DNA of 64,000 nucleotides from Manis javanica (taxonomy: Eukaryota; Chordata; Mammalia; Pholidota; Manidae): the NCBI RefSeq assembly GCF_040802235.1, contig NC_133159.1, positions 71,737,001 to 71,801,000 on the forward strand, in the 5' to 3' direction. Shown here piece by piece: positions 43,970 to 53,455 of this stretch (the stretch's first letter is position 1; the number at the start of each line of letters is the position of its first letter). Below the pieces are notes generated by a model. It did not search any database. It had not been told where the DNA came from and saw only the letters and a list, made by a program, of their open reading frames with translations. The position numbers and the translations under genes were made by a program.

Positions 43970-44560
43970 CACTTCCCATGTGGTTACCTTGAGTTATTCC
44001 CAGTTTTTCTTTGTTATGAAAAATTAGTACCCAAATTTTTCATCTACATATTCTCCATCCTTGTTTCTTTTGAATTATCATTTCCTTTGCATACATTTTT
44101 AGGAGTAGGAGTATAGAGCCCAAGGAAATGAGTATTTTCTGTCTTTCCATATACATTTCCACAGGTTTTCTCCAAAGTATCTGACCATCCATGTGTGGGA
44201 ATGAACTGTTCTGCCACCACCACGGGAACCCAGACTCCATCACAGCAATTTGATTGCAACGATGCCAACCTGACAGACTGACTTTGACTCAGCTATTATG
44301 AAGTTGCTGTTCTACTACTTCTTTTTTAAATGAAACAGTTTAAACATTTTTTAACAAATTTACCAAACTATAAAGAATAATATTACAGATACCCCACGTT
44401 CATTACCGAGATTTAACAAATATTTATATTTTACCACAGTTGTTTCTCTTATGGCTTTTGATTCCCAAATGTTAATGGCAAACATCTCTGATTCTTGAGA
44501 TTTATTTCATAAGCCTTACTCTACATCTGACACTTCCCTTGACATTGACCACCATTTCAT
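43970..44560 (-). repeat. Probable old L1M/L1ME fragments, antisense
   Basis: Wording like 'taggagtaggagtatagagc' and 'accaaactataaagaataat' resembles the complement of old L1 3' sequence. Strongly diverged; the family is not assigned. Confidence 0.35.
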
Positions 44561-45171
44561 TTCTGAAATGAATCTCCAACCTTCTTCCATCCTCAATATT
44601 CATTCCCTTATTCATTTATTCAACTAAAAAGTTAAGTGTCTGCTAGTTAGGTGTCAGAAGTGGGAGTTTTGGAATGAGGATGAGGAATTGGGTGGGACTG
44701 AGTGAGGAGCTTAGGAATTTTTTTAAATTATAAGTTTAATATCTTGTTTTTGAGGCCACATCTCAATATTCTCAAGTCAAATAACCTGTGCAAAGCAGCC
44801 ACATCCGAACGTCACATGCCTAATCATAGAGCTAGTTTGCAGCAGGCCTTGTCATTCACAATCCTGCTTGCTTTCTAGTGCATCGTACTTCCTTAACGAG
44901 CACACTCTTTTCTCCTTCTCTAAATCACAGGGTCAGACTGGGATGAAGGCAGAGAACAGCCCTGCCCATTCCCTACCTTGCTATAATTCTACCTCCTCCC
45001 TACCCATTCTGTCCCCACCTTGACTTTGACATTCACCATCTCCCTTCTGCTGTAGAATACAAGGCATATGATAAATGTACCTTGAAGAACACAGTGTAGG
45101 TGCTGCAAACATAAGGCAGCATATCGTAGTGGGTAAGAATGAGGATGTTTAGCGTATGACAAACCTAGGCT
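44561..45171. other. Intergenic stretch
   Basis: Nothing recognised beyond unique sequence. Confidence 0.4.
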
Positions 45172-45618
45172 TGTATATTAGTTTGCTGGGGCTGCAGTCA
45201 CAAATTACCATAAACTGAGCAGCTTGAAACAAACAGAACTTTATTCTCTCACTGATTTGTTGGCCTGAAGTCCAAAACTGGTAGGGCCATGCTCCCCCTG
45301 GAGGCTCTGGGGAGCACTCTCTCCTTGCCCCTTCCTAGCTCCTGGGAGGTGCCAGCAATCCTTGGCATTCTTGGCTGTGGCAGCATAACTCCAATCTCTG
45401 CCCATCCTTACATAGCCTTCTCTGTTTTCCTCCTATGTCTCTGTCTCCAAACTTCCTTCTTATAAGAATACTTATCACTGGATTCAGGGCCCACTCTAAT
45501 CTGGTGTGAATTTATCTTAACTTGATACATCCATAAAGGTGCTATTTTCAAATTAGGTCACCTTCCAAGGTCCCAGTGGACATGACTTTTGGGAAGACAT
45601 TATTCAACTCAGTTGGAT
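45172..45618 (-). mobile_element. MaLR (MLT1-type) LTR
   Basis: The plus strand begins TGTATATTAGTTTGCTGGGG, the complement of the usual MaLR 3' end, and continues 'caaattaccataaactgagc', 'agaactttattctctcactg', 'ttggcattcttggctgtggc', 'cttcttataagaatac' and 'ggtcaccttccaaggtccca'. LTR sense is the minus strand. Confidence 0.75.
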
Positions 45619-46529
45619 TCTAGATTTACCAGTTATTAGCTGTATGATCTGGGAGCATTTAATAAGCATTCAGTAAGGATAGCTATTATAGGAATGTGGA
45701 GGGAGGGAAGAGGAAGCCATTTCTGACTGATAAGACAACATGAAAGAGGTGGAGGATTTTAATAGATGGCACTTTAACTGATATTTTATTATTTATTCCA
45801 GAACTTACTGTCAAATACCAGGTGCTGTGTAGAGCAGTGAATTCTATTACATGTGGTTGTGAACTATAAATTTCCTATAAATAATCTGAGGGGAAATGTG
45901 GTCAATTCTGAGCTAAACACCCCTGGAGTTTAATGGTAAGAGAATACATGGTGGAATTCAGTTATTTCAGCTGAGGGAATTTTGAAGACTCCAAGTGGTA
46001 CTGCCTCCAGGACGGGCTTCTGGCTTAGGAAGGAAGGACCAGGAAGGTGGTGAGTGGTAAAAATGGGCCTGAGCAAATGCTCTGAGGACATATGCAAGTA
46101 TACCCCAAGACTAGGACATTTTGGGAGCTAGAGAGGGAGCCTGAGAGATGGGATCATTCACTCTGTCTTTTCCCTAGAAGATTGGTTGGTTTGGCAAGTG
46201 AGACAGGAATTTGGTATTAGCGGCCTGCATGTGTATGGGACAAGGTTACCTTGAATATAGTCGAAGGAAGATAATATCTCATATATCAGCAAGGAGATCT
46301 TGAGGGTGTGGCTAGATCTCCCAGTCATACAACTGCCTGGGAAGAAATAATCACTAACTATTTTACACCCACTTTGAGCGAAGCACATTGCAGTATATCT
46401 CCCTTACCAGTGGTTTCCCTTCCTATGATTTGTTTCCCTTGGTCAGCCTCAGTCCAGAAGCAGATAATCCTCCTTCTGATGCAGATAGAACGTCAGTAGC
46501 AGCCTAACGCTATGTCACAGTGCCTGTGT
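45619..46529. other. Intergenic stretch
   Basis: No gene or clear repeat recognised. Confidence 0.4.
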
Positions 46530-46858
46530 CATTCACCTCGTTTCATCTTATCACATAGGCATTTCATGATCTCACATCACAATGAGAAGGGCAAGTAAAG
46601 TACAATAAGATATTTTGAGAGAAAGGGAACGAGACAAACCACATTCACAAAACTATTATTATAGTATATTGTTATAATTGTTCTATTTTATTATTAGTTA
46701 TTATTGTTAATCTTTATGCCAAATTGATAAATTAAACTATCATAGGTATATGTATGTATAGGAAAAAACAATATATATAGGGTTCAGTACTATTTGCAGT
46801 TTCAGGCATCCACTGTGGGTCTTGGAATGTATTCCCTGTGGATAAGGGGGGACTACTG
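46530..46858. mobile_element. Tigger-type (Tc1/mariner) DNA transposon fragment
   Basis: The right end reads GGATAAGGGGGGACTACTG followed by TA, preceded by 'ttcaggcatccactgtgggt' and 'ggaaaaaacaatatatatag', as in Tigger-derived elements. The left end is unclear. Confidence 0.75.
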
Positions 46859-46884
46859 TACATTTGCTGTTGTGATTTAATTTC

Positions 46885-47030
46885 TGTAACATTCCTTCCA
46901 AGTAGGATTTATAATCCTCACTTTCAGAAGAGAAATCTGAGGCTTAGAAAATACTACTTGCCCAAAGTCACTCACTCCTGTCCCAAGTAGCAGAACAAGG
47001 ATTCCAACTCAGACTGAGCTAACACTTTAG
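46885..47030 (-). repeat. MIR, antisense
   Basis: Contains 'cagaagagaaatctgaggct', 'cttgcccaaagtcactcac' and 'gattccaactcagactgagc', the complement of MIR. Confidence 0.7.
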
Positions 47031-47710
47031 GACACAATGATTCCAAGGAGCTAGGATACTTGAACATTCTCTGGGGCAAGGCAAAAGTATAATGCAGTCA
47101 GATCTGTTCTCCATGCCTGAGGTAGGAAAAAGAAAAGTCAGGAAATTTACATGGGCTTTTCCACCTACCTAAATGTGAAGGAGAAACCCCAAGATTGCCT
47201 TATAAGAGCATCCTGCCAAGGCAGAAGAGGCCAAGGAATGGTCCCACTGCCCCAGGCCAAGGGATGGAAGAGATGGAAAAGGATTCTGAAAGGTGGTAGC
47301 AACGTAATGAAGCAGAGGTGGAAGCTCAGGAGCCTAGTTAGATTTCCTGGTATGTGGTGAGTTTCTACACTATGGACTCTCCTCTGGTGAATCAAGAGAT
47401 GGTAACAAAACAGCTTCACATGAGTCCGGAGGTTTGTGTCTCTGTCAGAAACCCTTGTAAACAAGAATGCCTGCTCCTGCTGAAGATCCAGGTGACATTG
47501 TGGCAACCAGTTAAACAATATAAGTTCTATAAGGAGGAAGAGGTGGTACTTGCAAATTCCAGGTTGGGCTTAATCACAGGCCTAATTCCAGGAAGGAACA
47601 TTAAAGGAGTAGCCCACGAATGCCTGGAGTGCAGGAGTGAGGTGACCCCAAGAGGCGGCAGTGGCCCCCTCAGAATCAGTCACTGGGCTTCCCATGAGCC
47701 ATGGTTAGAA
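47031..47710. other. Intergenic stretch, somewhat richer in G+C
   Basis: No gene recognised. A 155-codon open frame at 47354-47821 runs into a transposon and its A-run, so it is not taken as coding. Confidence 0.4.
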
Positions 47711-47822
47711 TCAGTGATTCTCAGTCTGGACTGCTTATTAGGATCACTTGGAAGCAGATACCCAAGTCCTACCACAGATCCATTAAAAAAAAAAAATCTC
47801 TGGAAGCCTAAGCAATGGTAGG
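47711..47822 (+). mobile_element. MER5A-like hAT-Charlie fragment
   Basis: Begins 'cagtgattctcagtctggac', continues 'ttaggatcacttggaagc' and reaches 'aaaatctctggaagcctaag' with an A-run between. Confidence 0.7.
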
Positions 47823-47831
47823 TTTTTCTTT

Positions 47832-48840
47832 TTCCTAACAGTTTTATTGAGATATAAGTCATCTGCCATGCAATTCCCCTGCTGAAACTATACAATTCAG
47901 TGCTTTTTAGTGTATTCACAGTGTGCAGCCATCACACATTTTTACAATATTTCATTATTGCTAAAAGAAACTGTACCCATTAGCTTTCAACCACACACCT
48001 TCCACCTTTCCTAGCCCTAGGCAATCACTCATCTACTTTCTATCTCTATAGATTTGCCTATTCTGGACATTTAATACAAATGTGTCTTGCCAATAGGTTT
48101 CAGCTCCGGGCAAGTTCGCTATGGATTCAGTGTGACCAAAGAAAACGACAGCAAAATGTTCTTGGGGTGAAAGAGTTATACCCAACTTTATTTCCAGGTG
48201 GCAGGTCAGTCACTAGAATCCCATTCACTCAGAGCGAGTCTGTATGCAGCAAGCCAGTCTCTGCTTCTGGGCCCCTCTGTCTGCACAGTTGTCCCACATA
48301 GCCATCCTCTGGGCCTCTGCCCTCTGCTCTGCTCTTCTGCAGCCTTGCATCCCTGCCACCACATCATGCACACAGCACTGGGCAGAGCTCTTTATATAAA
48401 GTCAACAGCCATGTATTGCCCCCAGGTGTGCAGTGAGCTAGTCAACCAGGGCCAGGTGAGAATCCTGGCCACAGGAGCTCTCATTTTATCCACAAAATAG
48501 AATGATGTAAAATGACCTTTCATGTCAGCTTTTTTCCGTTAGCATGATGTGTTCAAGGTTAATCCATGTTGCATTGGCAATCAGTACTTCATTCCTTTTT
48601 ATGCTGAACAATATTGTCCACATATGCCACATTTTAATTATGCATTCATAAGTTGGTGGATATTTGGATTGCTTCCAGTTTTAGGCCATTATAAATAACA
48701 CTGTAATTATCAACATTTCTGTCCTACTCTGTGAACATGTGTTTTCAATTTTCTTGGATATATCTAGGAGTGGAATTGCTAAGTCACATGGTAACTTAAC
48801 ATATAAACTTTTGAGGAGCTGTGAGTTTTGGAAACTTCCC
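47832..48840 (-). mobile_element. Old L1 (L1M-type) 3' region, split by LTR copy D
   Basis: The complement of an L1M 3' end: 'cagttttattgagatataag', 'gtattcacagtgtgcagcca', 'ccctaggcaatcactcatct'; then after the LTR 'tccatgttgcattggcaatc', 'ttggattgcttccagtttt' and 'taggagtggaattgctaagt'. The two halves join across 48083-48494. Confidence 0.8.
48083..48494 (-). mobile_element. Solo LTR, copy D
   Basis: Flanks are AAATG (48078-48082) and AAATA (48495-48499), a 5-bp duplication with one transition. The minus strand has AATAAA near 48190 and a TATATAAAG-type TATA near 48395. It has about one and a half tandem units. Confidence 0.9.
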
Positions 48841-49120
48841 AGTTGATTCTAATAGATCATTAGAAGCACAGAGCTAAGTATCACCGAATCCAAAAGAAAG
48901 GTGAAACCCAGAGGGATGTTCTCTGACAGCTTTAGAGAGACATTTCATAGATCTTAGGGCTCTATGTAGAACAGTGAGGTTGGTTCATAGGTAGTTTTCC
49001 ATCTAAAGCCAAAATTTTAGTGATTGCTGTCAACATGCAAGAAAATGTGCCTTACCACCTAGTTCTTAGCTCTTTTTGATTCAACATTAATTCTAATGAC
49101 TTCAAGGGATGAATATCTGG

Positions 49121-49372
49121 AGCAGGAGTTTTCAAACTTTTTTCTGTGTAACTGTTTCTTTAATTAAAATCCTTTGCTGAAGCTTAAAAGATAAAACAGA
49201 TAAAGGGCTTCCCTAGGGACCACTGAGAAGAGGGTAGCTTCTCAAGGCCCTGCTCAGTGGGCCTGTAGAAGCTTCTTCTCTTGCCTTCTCACCCAGCCCA
49301 AGCTGGGTGACAGAAACTCTGAGCCCTTCCTCACAACACCCAGGGCTTTACAGAGCATCATTTGAAAACTGG
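49121..49372. mobile_element. hAT-Charlie-like non-autonomous element
   Basis: Inverted ends are visible: 'caggagttttcaaactttt' on the left and 'atttgaaaactggtgatc' on the right. The family name is not assigned. Confidence 0.55.
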
Positions 49373-49411
49373 TGATCCAGAAGGAATTTTTAAAATTAAT
49401 TTGTGGATAAC

Positions 49412-49784
49412 TGTCTTCCCAATGGGTTTCAGCCTCGGGTAAGTTCACTATGGATTCAATGAGACCAAAAAATGACCATGGAACATTCTTGGGGTGAAAG
49501 GGTTTATACCCAACTTTATTCCCACAGTGGCTGGTCAATCACTAGAATCCCATCCACTCAGAGGAAGTCTGCATGCAGCAAGCCTGTCTCTGCCTCTCGG
49601 CCTCTCTGTCCTCGGTGCTGCCACCACTCCAGCCTCTGCTCTCCTGCAAGCCATGTAGCCCAGAGCACTGAGTGGAGCTCTTTATATAGAGTCAATAACG
49701 ATGTATTGCCCGCACGTGTGTAGTGAGATAGCTAACCAGGGCCAGGTGAGAATCCTGGCCACAGGAACCTTCACTTTATGCACA
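49412..49784 (-). mobile_element. Solo LTR, copy E (short form)
   Basis: The plus strand begins TGTCTTCCCAATGGGTTTC and ends 'cctggccacaggaacc...cactttatgcaca'. The complement of a TATA box is near 49680 and of AATAAA near 49520. It lacks the tandem units. No matching 5-bp flanks were found. Confidence 0.85.
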
Positions 49785-50229
49785 GGTTGCACTGAGAAAT
49801 AATGTTTCATTTCCTGCAAGGTATTCAAGACATATCCCAGACAATTCTTTCTATGAGGGAATTCGAAACCTGGAAGGCAAGGCAGTTGGTCTCAGTAATT
49901 TTGATGGTACTCCCATTCTAAGCTTCTAGAAGACCATGTTCACACTGTCAGAGCCACTTGTATCTTGAGTTTTGCTAGATGGTGGAGGGGGCTTTTCCTG
50001 CAGGATAGGAACTTGTTCTTCTCCTTAATCTTTCCACTACTTGTCCTAATCTAGCTCTGCTTGGGTTTTGCCTTTAAAAGAGCTGGCTATGGTAACAGGT
50101 CATACCAGATCTACTATTTTTATTGTTTAACATTAATCTATTATTATTCAGCTAGATTGTAACTTCAGAAAGGCCAGTATTTTATCTTCTTCAATGCTGC
50201 TCCTCGAACAGTGCCTGGCATATAATAGG

Positions 50230-50917
50230 TGTTATGAGCTGAATGTTTGTATCTCCCCACATTCGTATGTTGAAACTAACCCTCAGTGTGATGTTATTTG
50301 GAGGTGGGACCTTTGGGAAGTGATTAGGTCATAGAGCAAAGCCCTCATGAATGGGAGTAGTGACCGTGTAAATGAGACTCAGAGAGCTCTCTTCCTCTTT
50401 CTGCCAAGGGGAGATATAATGAGAGGTTGCAGTAGACCTCCTGGAAGAGGGCTTTTACCAGACCATGTGGACACCCTAATAGTCTTACAGTTTCTATAAC
50501 TATGAGAAATACATTTCTGTTGCTTATAAGTGTCTTGCCTGAGGGTTTCAGCCTGGGGCAAATTCACTTCAGATTCAGTGAGACCAAGAAATGACAACGG
50601 AGCATTCTTGAGATAAAAGGGTTTATACCTGGCTTTATTTTCAGGGCGGTAGGTCAAGCAGTCTGCAGGTCCGTAATTCACTTCATCTCTTCCTCTGCCC
50701 AGAGCAGCGGGTGGAGCTCTTTATACAGTGACTCAGTCAGTAATAGTTTATTGCCTACGGGTGTGGAAGCATTAGCCTAGCAGTAGGCCAGTCATATCAA
50801 CAAGTAGTTTAGGGTCAGATGAGGATCTTGGTTATAGGAATTTCCATTTTCCCTACATAAGTCACCCACTCATAAGTCACTGGTTCTTTGTTATAGCAGC
50901 CCGAATGGACTAAGACA
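50230..50917 (+). mobile_element. MaLR (MLT1-type) LTR, split by LTR copy F
   Basis: Begins TGTTATGAGCTGAATGTTTG and continues 'cattcgtatgttgaaactaa', 'gatgttatttggaggtggga' and 'ctatgagaaatacatttctg'; after copy F it resumes 'gttatagcagcccgaatgga' and ends CTAAGACA. Confidence 0.85.
50531..50857 (-). mobile_element. Solo LTR, copy F (divergent variant)
   Basis: Starts (plus) TGTCTTGCCTGAGGGTTTC and ends 'ttccattttccctaca'. TAAG lies at 50527-50530 and again at 50858-50861. The shared U5 block ('gattcagtgagaccaagaaa'), poly(A) and TATA regions show the family link. The U3 part differs ('gtggaagcattagcctagca'), so it may be a separate subfamily. Confidence 0.8.
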
Positions 50918-50964
50918 GTGGTTGTTTAATAAATACATGTTAAATGACTGATTAAATAAAAGCT

Positions 50965-51605
50965 ATTCAATGGCTATGAAGTTTCACTTATGCAAGATGC
51001 TGGGTTCTGGACATCTGCTGTGCAACACTTGCCTACAGTTAACGATACTATATTGTACACCTAAAAATTTGTTAAGAGGGTATATCTCATGTTAAATGTT
51101 TGTCTTGCCAATGGGTTTCAGCCCCAGGCAAGTTTGCTATGGATTCAGTGTGACCAAAGAAAATGACAGCAAAACGTTCTTGGGGTGAGAGGGTTATACC
51201 CAACTTTATTTCTAGGTGGCAGGTCAGTCACTAAAATCCCATTCATTCAGAGCGAGTCTGCATGCAGCAAGCCAATCTCTGCCTCTGGGCCCCTCTGTCC
51301 GCACAGCCATCCCACACAGCCATCCTCTGGGCCTCTCTGCACAGTCGTCCCCGCACAGCTGTCCTCTGGGCCTCTGTCCTTGGCGCTGCCACCACTCCAG
51401 CCTCTGCTCTGTTCTCCTGCAGCCTTGCGGCCCTGCCACCATGTTGTGCGCAGAGCACTGGGCAGAGCTTTTTATAGAGTCAACAGCCATGTATTGCCCA
51501 CAGGTGTGTAGTGAGCTAGTCAATCAGGGCCAGGTGAAAATCCTGGCCACAGGAACTCTCATTTTATCCACAGTGTTCTTATCACAATAAAATAAAATAA
51601 AAATC
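50965..51605 (+). mobile_element. Old L1M 3'UTR, split by LTR copy G
   Basis: The left part reads 'atgctgggttctggacatct', 'gtacacctaaaaatttgtta' and 'gagggtatatctcatgttaa'; the right part resumes 'gttcttatcacaataaaata', an L1M 3' end with a (TAAAA)n-like tail. Confidence 0.7.
51101..51572 (-). mobile_element. Solo LTR, copy G
   Basis: Flanks are ATGTT (51096-51100) and GTGTT (51573-51577), a 5-bp duplication with one transition. The old L1 continues across it. About 51290-51385 contains two to three tandem units. The minus strand has AATAAA near 51205 and CTATAAAAAG near 51470. Confidence 0.92.
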
Positions 51606-53146
51606 ATTCTTAACTTCCTTATGCCAGCATAGTTTTCCAGTATTCTCACCTGGTCCTGCATAGTTCCTCTCACCAGCCACTCTTACTTTTGTGACACACC
51701 AGGATGCAGCAAAAGGAACATTCTGTGTTCTGTAACCCTTCCTGGCTTTAGTGCTAACCCACATGCCCCAACCCTCCCTGCCTATCCCCCATCCTGTCCC
51801 CTGTCTTTGTGGTCTCTGACTCACATCTCATATTCACCATCACACAACCTTATTTCACTTGGGCTTGAGTCATTCCTTTACTACTTACTGCTCAAGTTTA
51901 GGCAAGTTTCCTAACTGCTCTGTGCCCCAGGTTTCTCACCCAAAAAACCTTAAATGTGTGAAGAGAAGAAGAGTAAAGTTGGAATGTTGAGAAATACGAA
52001 TATATAAGGGGTAAGAAATAGCAACATCTTATCTCATAGATTGATTGAATGCATGTAAAGTGCTTAGTTTCTTGCATATACCAGGCAGGCAGTAAATGTT
52101 ATCCGTGATCACTTTTAGTATTCTTTGGACATTGTCATGATTAAGTTATCCTTCACATGCGATGCTTGTCAGCACCTTCTTCTTGATGATGCACTGTGAA
52201 GCTTCTTACCTCTACCACGCTGCCTCGAGGACACCCAGTCCCCAGGCTGCCTCCCTTGCTGCCAGTTCTCTCTGGGCCGCACCACCCCCTGTTGACATAC
52301 CTTCAGAGCAGAAGCAAAACTTGCTGTTGCTCGGGACCAGTACTTGGTCTTACAGTTCTGTGTGGGCACTGTGCACCGAGGAGGCTTTCGGTCAGGTTCA
52401 GTTGCTGAATGGGAGGGTGAGCTGGCGGCCCCTCCACACCTGGGCAGTGGGCTGGCTTCACCTGCTTTACACAGCTCGGCACCAGCTTCACAACCGCAAA
52501 ACCAACTGCTTGTGGTTACTTGGGTTGCAGTAAAATTAGTTTAATTTTTTCAACCATCCACAGTTTCTTCGAATCTTTGCTGTTTATTTCAACTACAGGT
52601 AGATCCTACAGCAGTGCAAAGCATGTCAAACCTTTTTAAATGGGAATGGCAGTTCACTCATGTTTTGGGAGTGTGCTTTTTCTGGGTATGATTGTATGGA
52701 CAAATGAAACTGTGCCTCTCATTGTATGTATGATTGGGGGGGTCCCTTGGTAAGCGTATTACCAATTTCAGGAGGTTTGTTTTAGGAAAAAGGCAGTGGC
52801 AGAATTTGATTTGTATTTTAGGGCAGCAATATGGGAGACAGAGTAGAGTAAGCCTGGAGCTCAGGAGGAAGGGTAGCTTGAAGGATGAGGCCCTGAACTC
52901 AAAGTGGTGGTGGTAGAGAGACAGGGAGTATGGGTTTGCAAGAACCGGCAGAATGGCCAGGCCCAGACGTGCAGCAACACCTCAATTCTGTTCCCCCTAA
53001 GAAATCCAATTACACTTGGCACCTTGTGATGCTTAGGAATTTACTGATGGTTTGGGGACACAACACCCCACAGGTGTCTGTTGTCTTTCAGACTCTGGCT
53101 CACATTTTTCCAGCCTCAATTCCATGGGAACCTTTGAGCAAGCTGG
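51606..53146. other. Intergenic stretch with a G+C-rich patch at about 52180-52560
   Basis: The patch has open frames on both strands (123 codons at 52162-52533, plus) and a different base composition from its AT-rich flanks. I recognise no protein. It could be a decayed retrocopy of an mRNA. Confidence 0.35.
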
Positions 53147-53455
53147 CCACTGTGGTAATCACTAGCCACATGTGGCCGCTGAGCATTTAATATGTGCCTA
53201 ATTAGAATAAGATATTCTCTACATGTAAAATAGATACTGTATTTATTATAATCAGTACAAAAAAGAATGTAAAATATCTCATTGATAATTTTTAAATTGA
53301 TTACATTTGACATGACAGTATTTTAACTATATGGGGTTAAGCAAAATAAATTATTACAACTAATTTCACCATTTCATTTTACTTTTTTAAAATGTGACTA
53401 CTAGAAAATGTGAAATTGCATATGTGATTCACATTATATCCTGTTAGACAGTGCT
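53147..53455. mobile_element. hAT-Charlie-like non-autonomous element
   Basis: Wording 'cactagccacatgtggccgc', 'agaatgtaaaatatctcatt', 'tgtgactactagaaaatg' and 'ttagacagtgctagtg' matches a well-known mammalian hAT MITE family. The exact name is not assigned. Confidence 0.7.

Larger units (their letters stand above)
50150..50960 (+). repeat. L2 3' end, split by a MaLR LTR (50230-50917)
   Basis: The left part (50150-50229) ends 'cagtgcctggcatataatag'. The right part (50918-50960) continues 'taataaatacatgttaaatg'. Together they read as the usual L2 tail. Confidence 0.65.

Noticed and set aside
47354-47821. 155-codon ORF on the plus strand
   Set aside because: It runs through a MER5A-like element and its A-run (giving KKKN), so it is chance.
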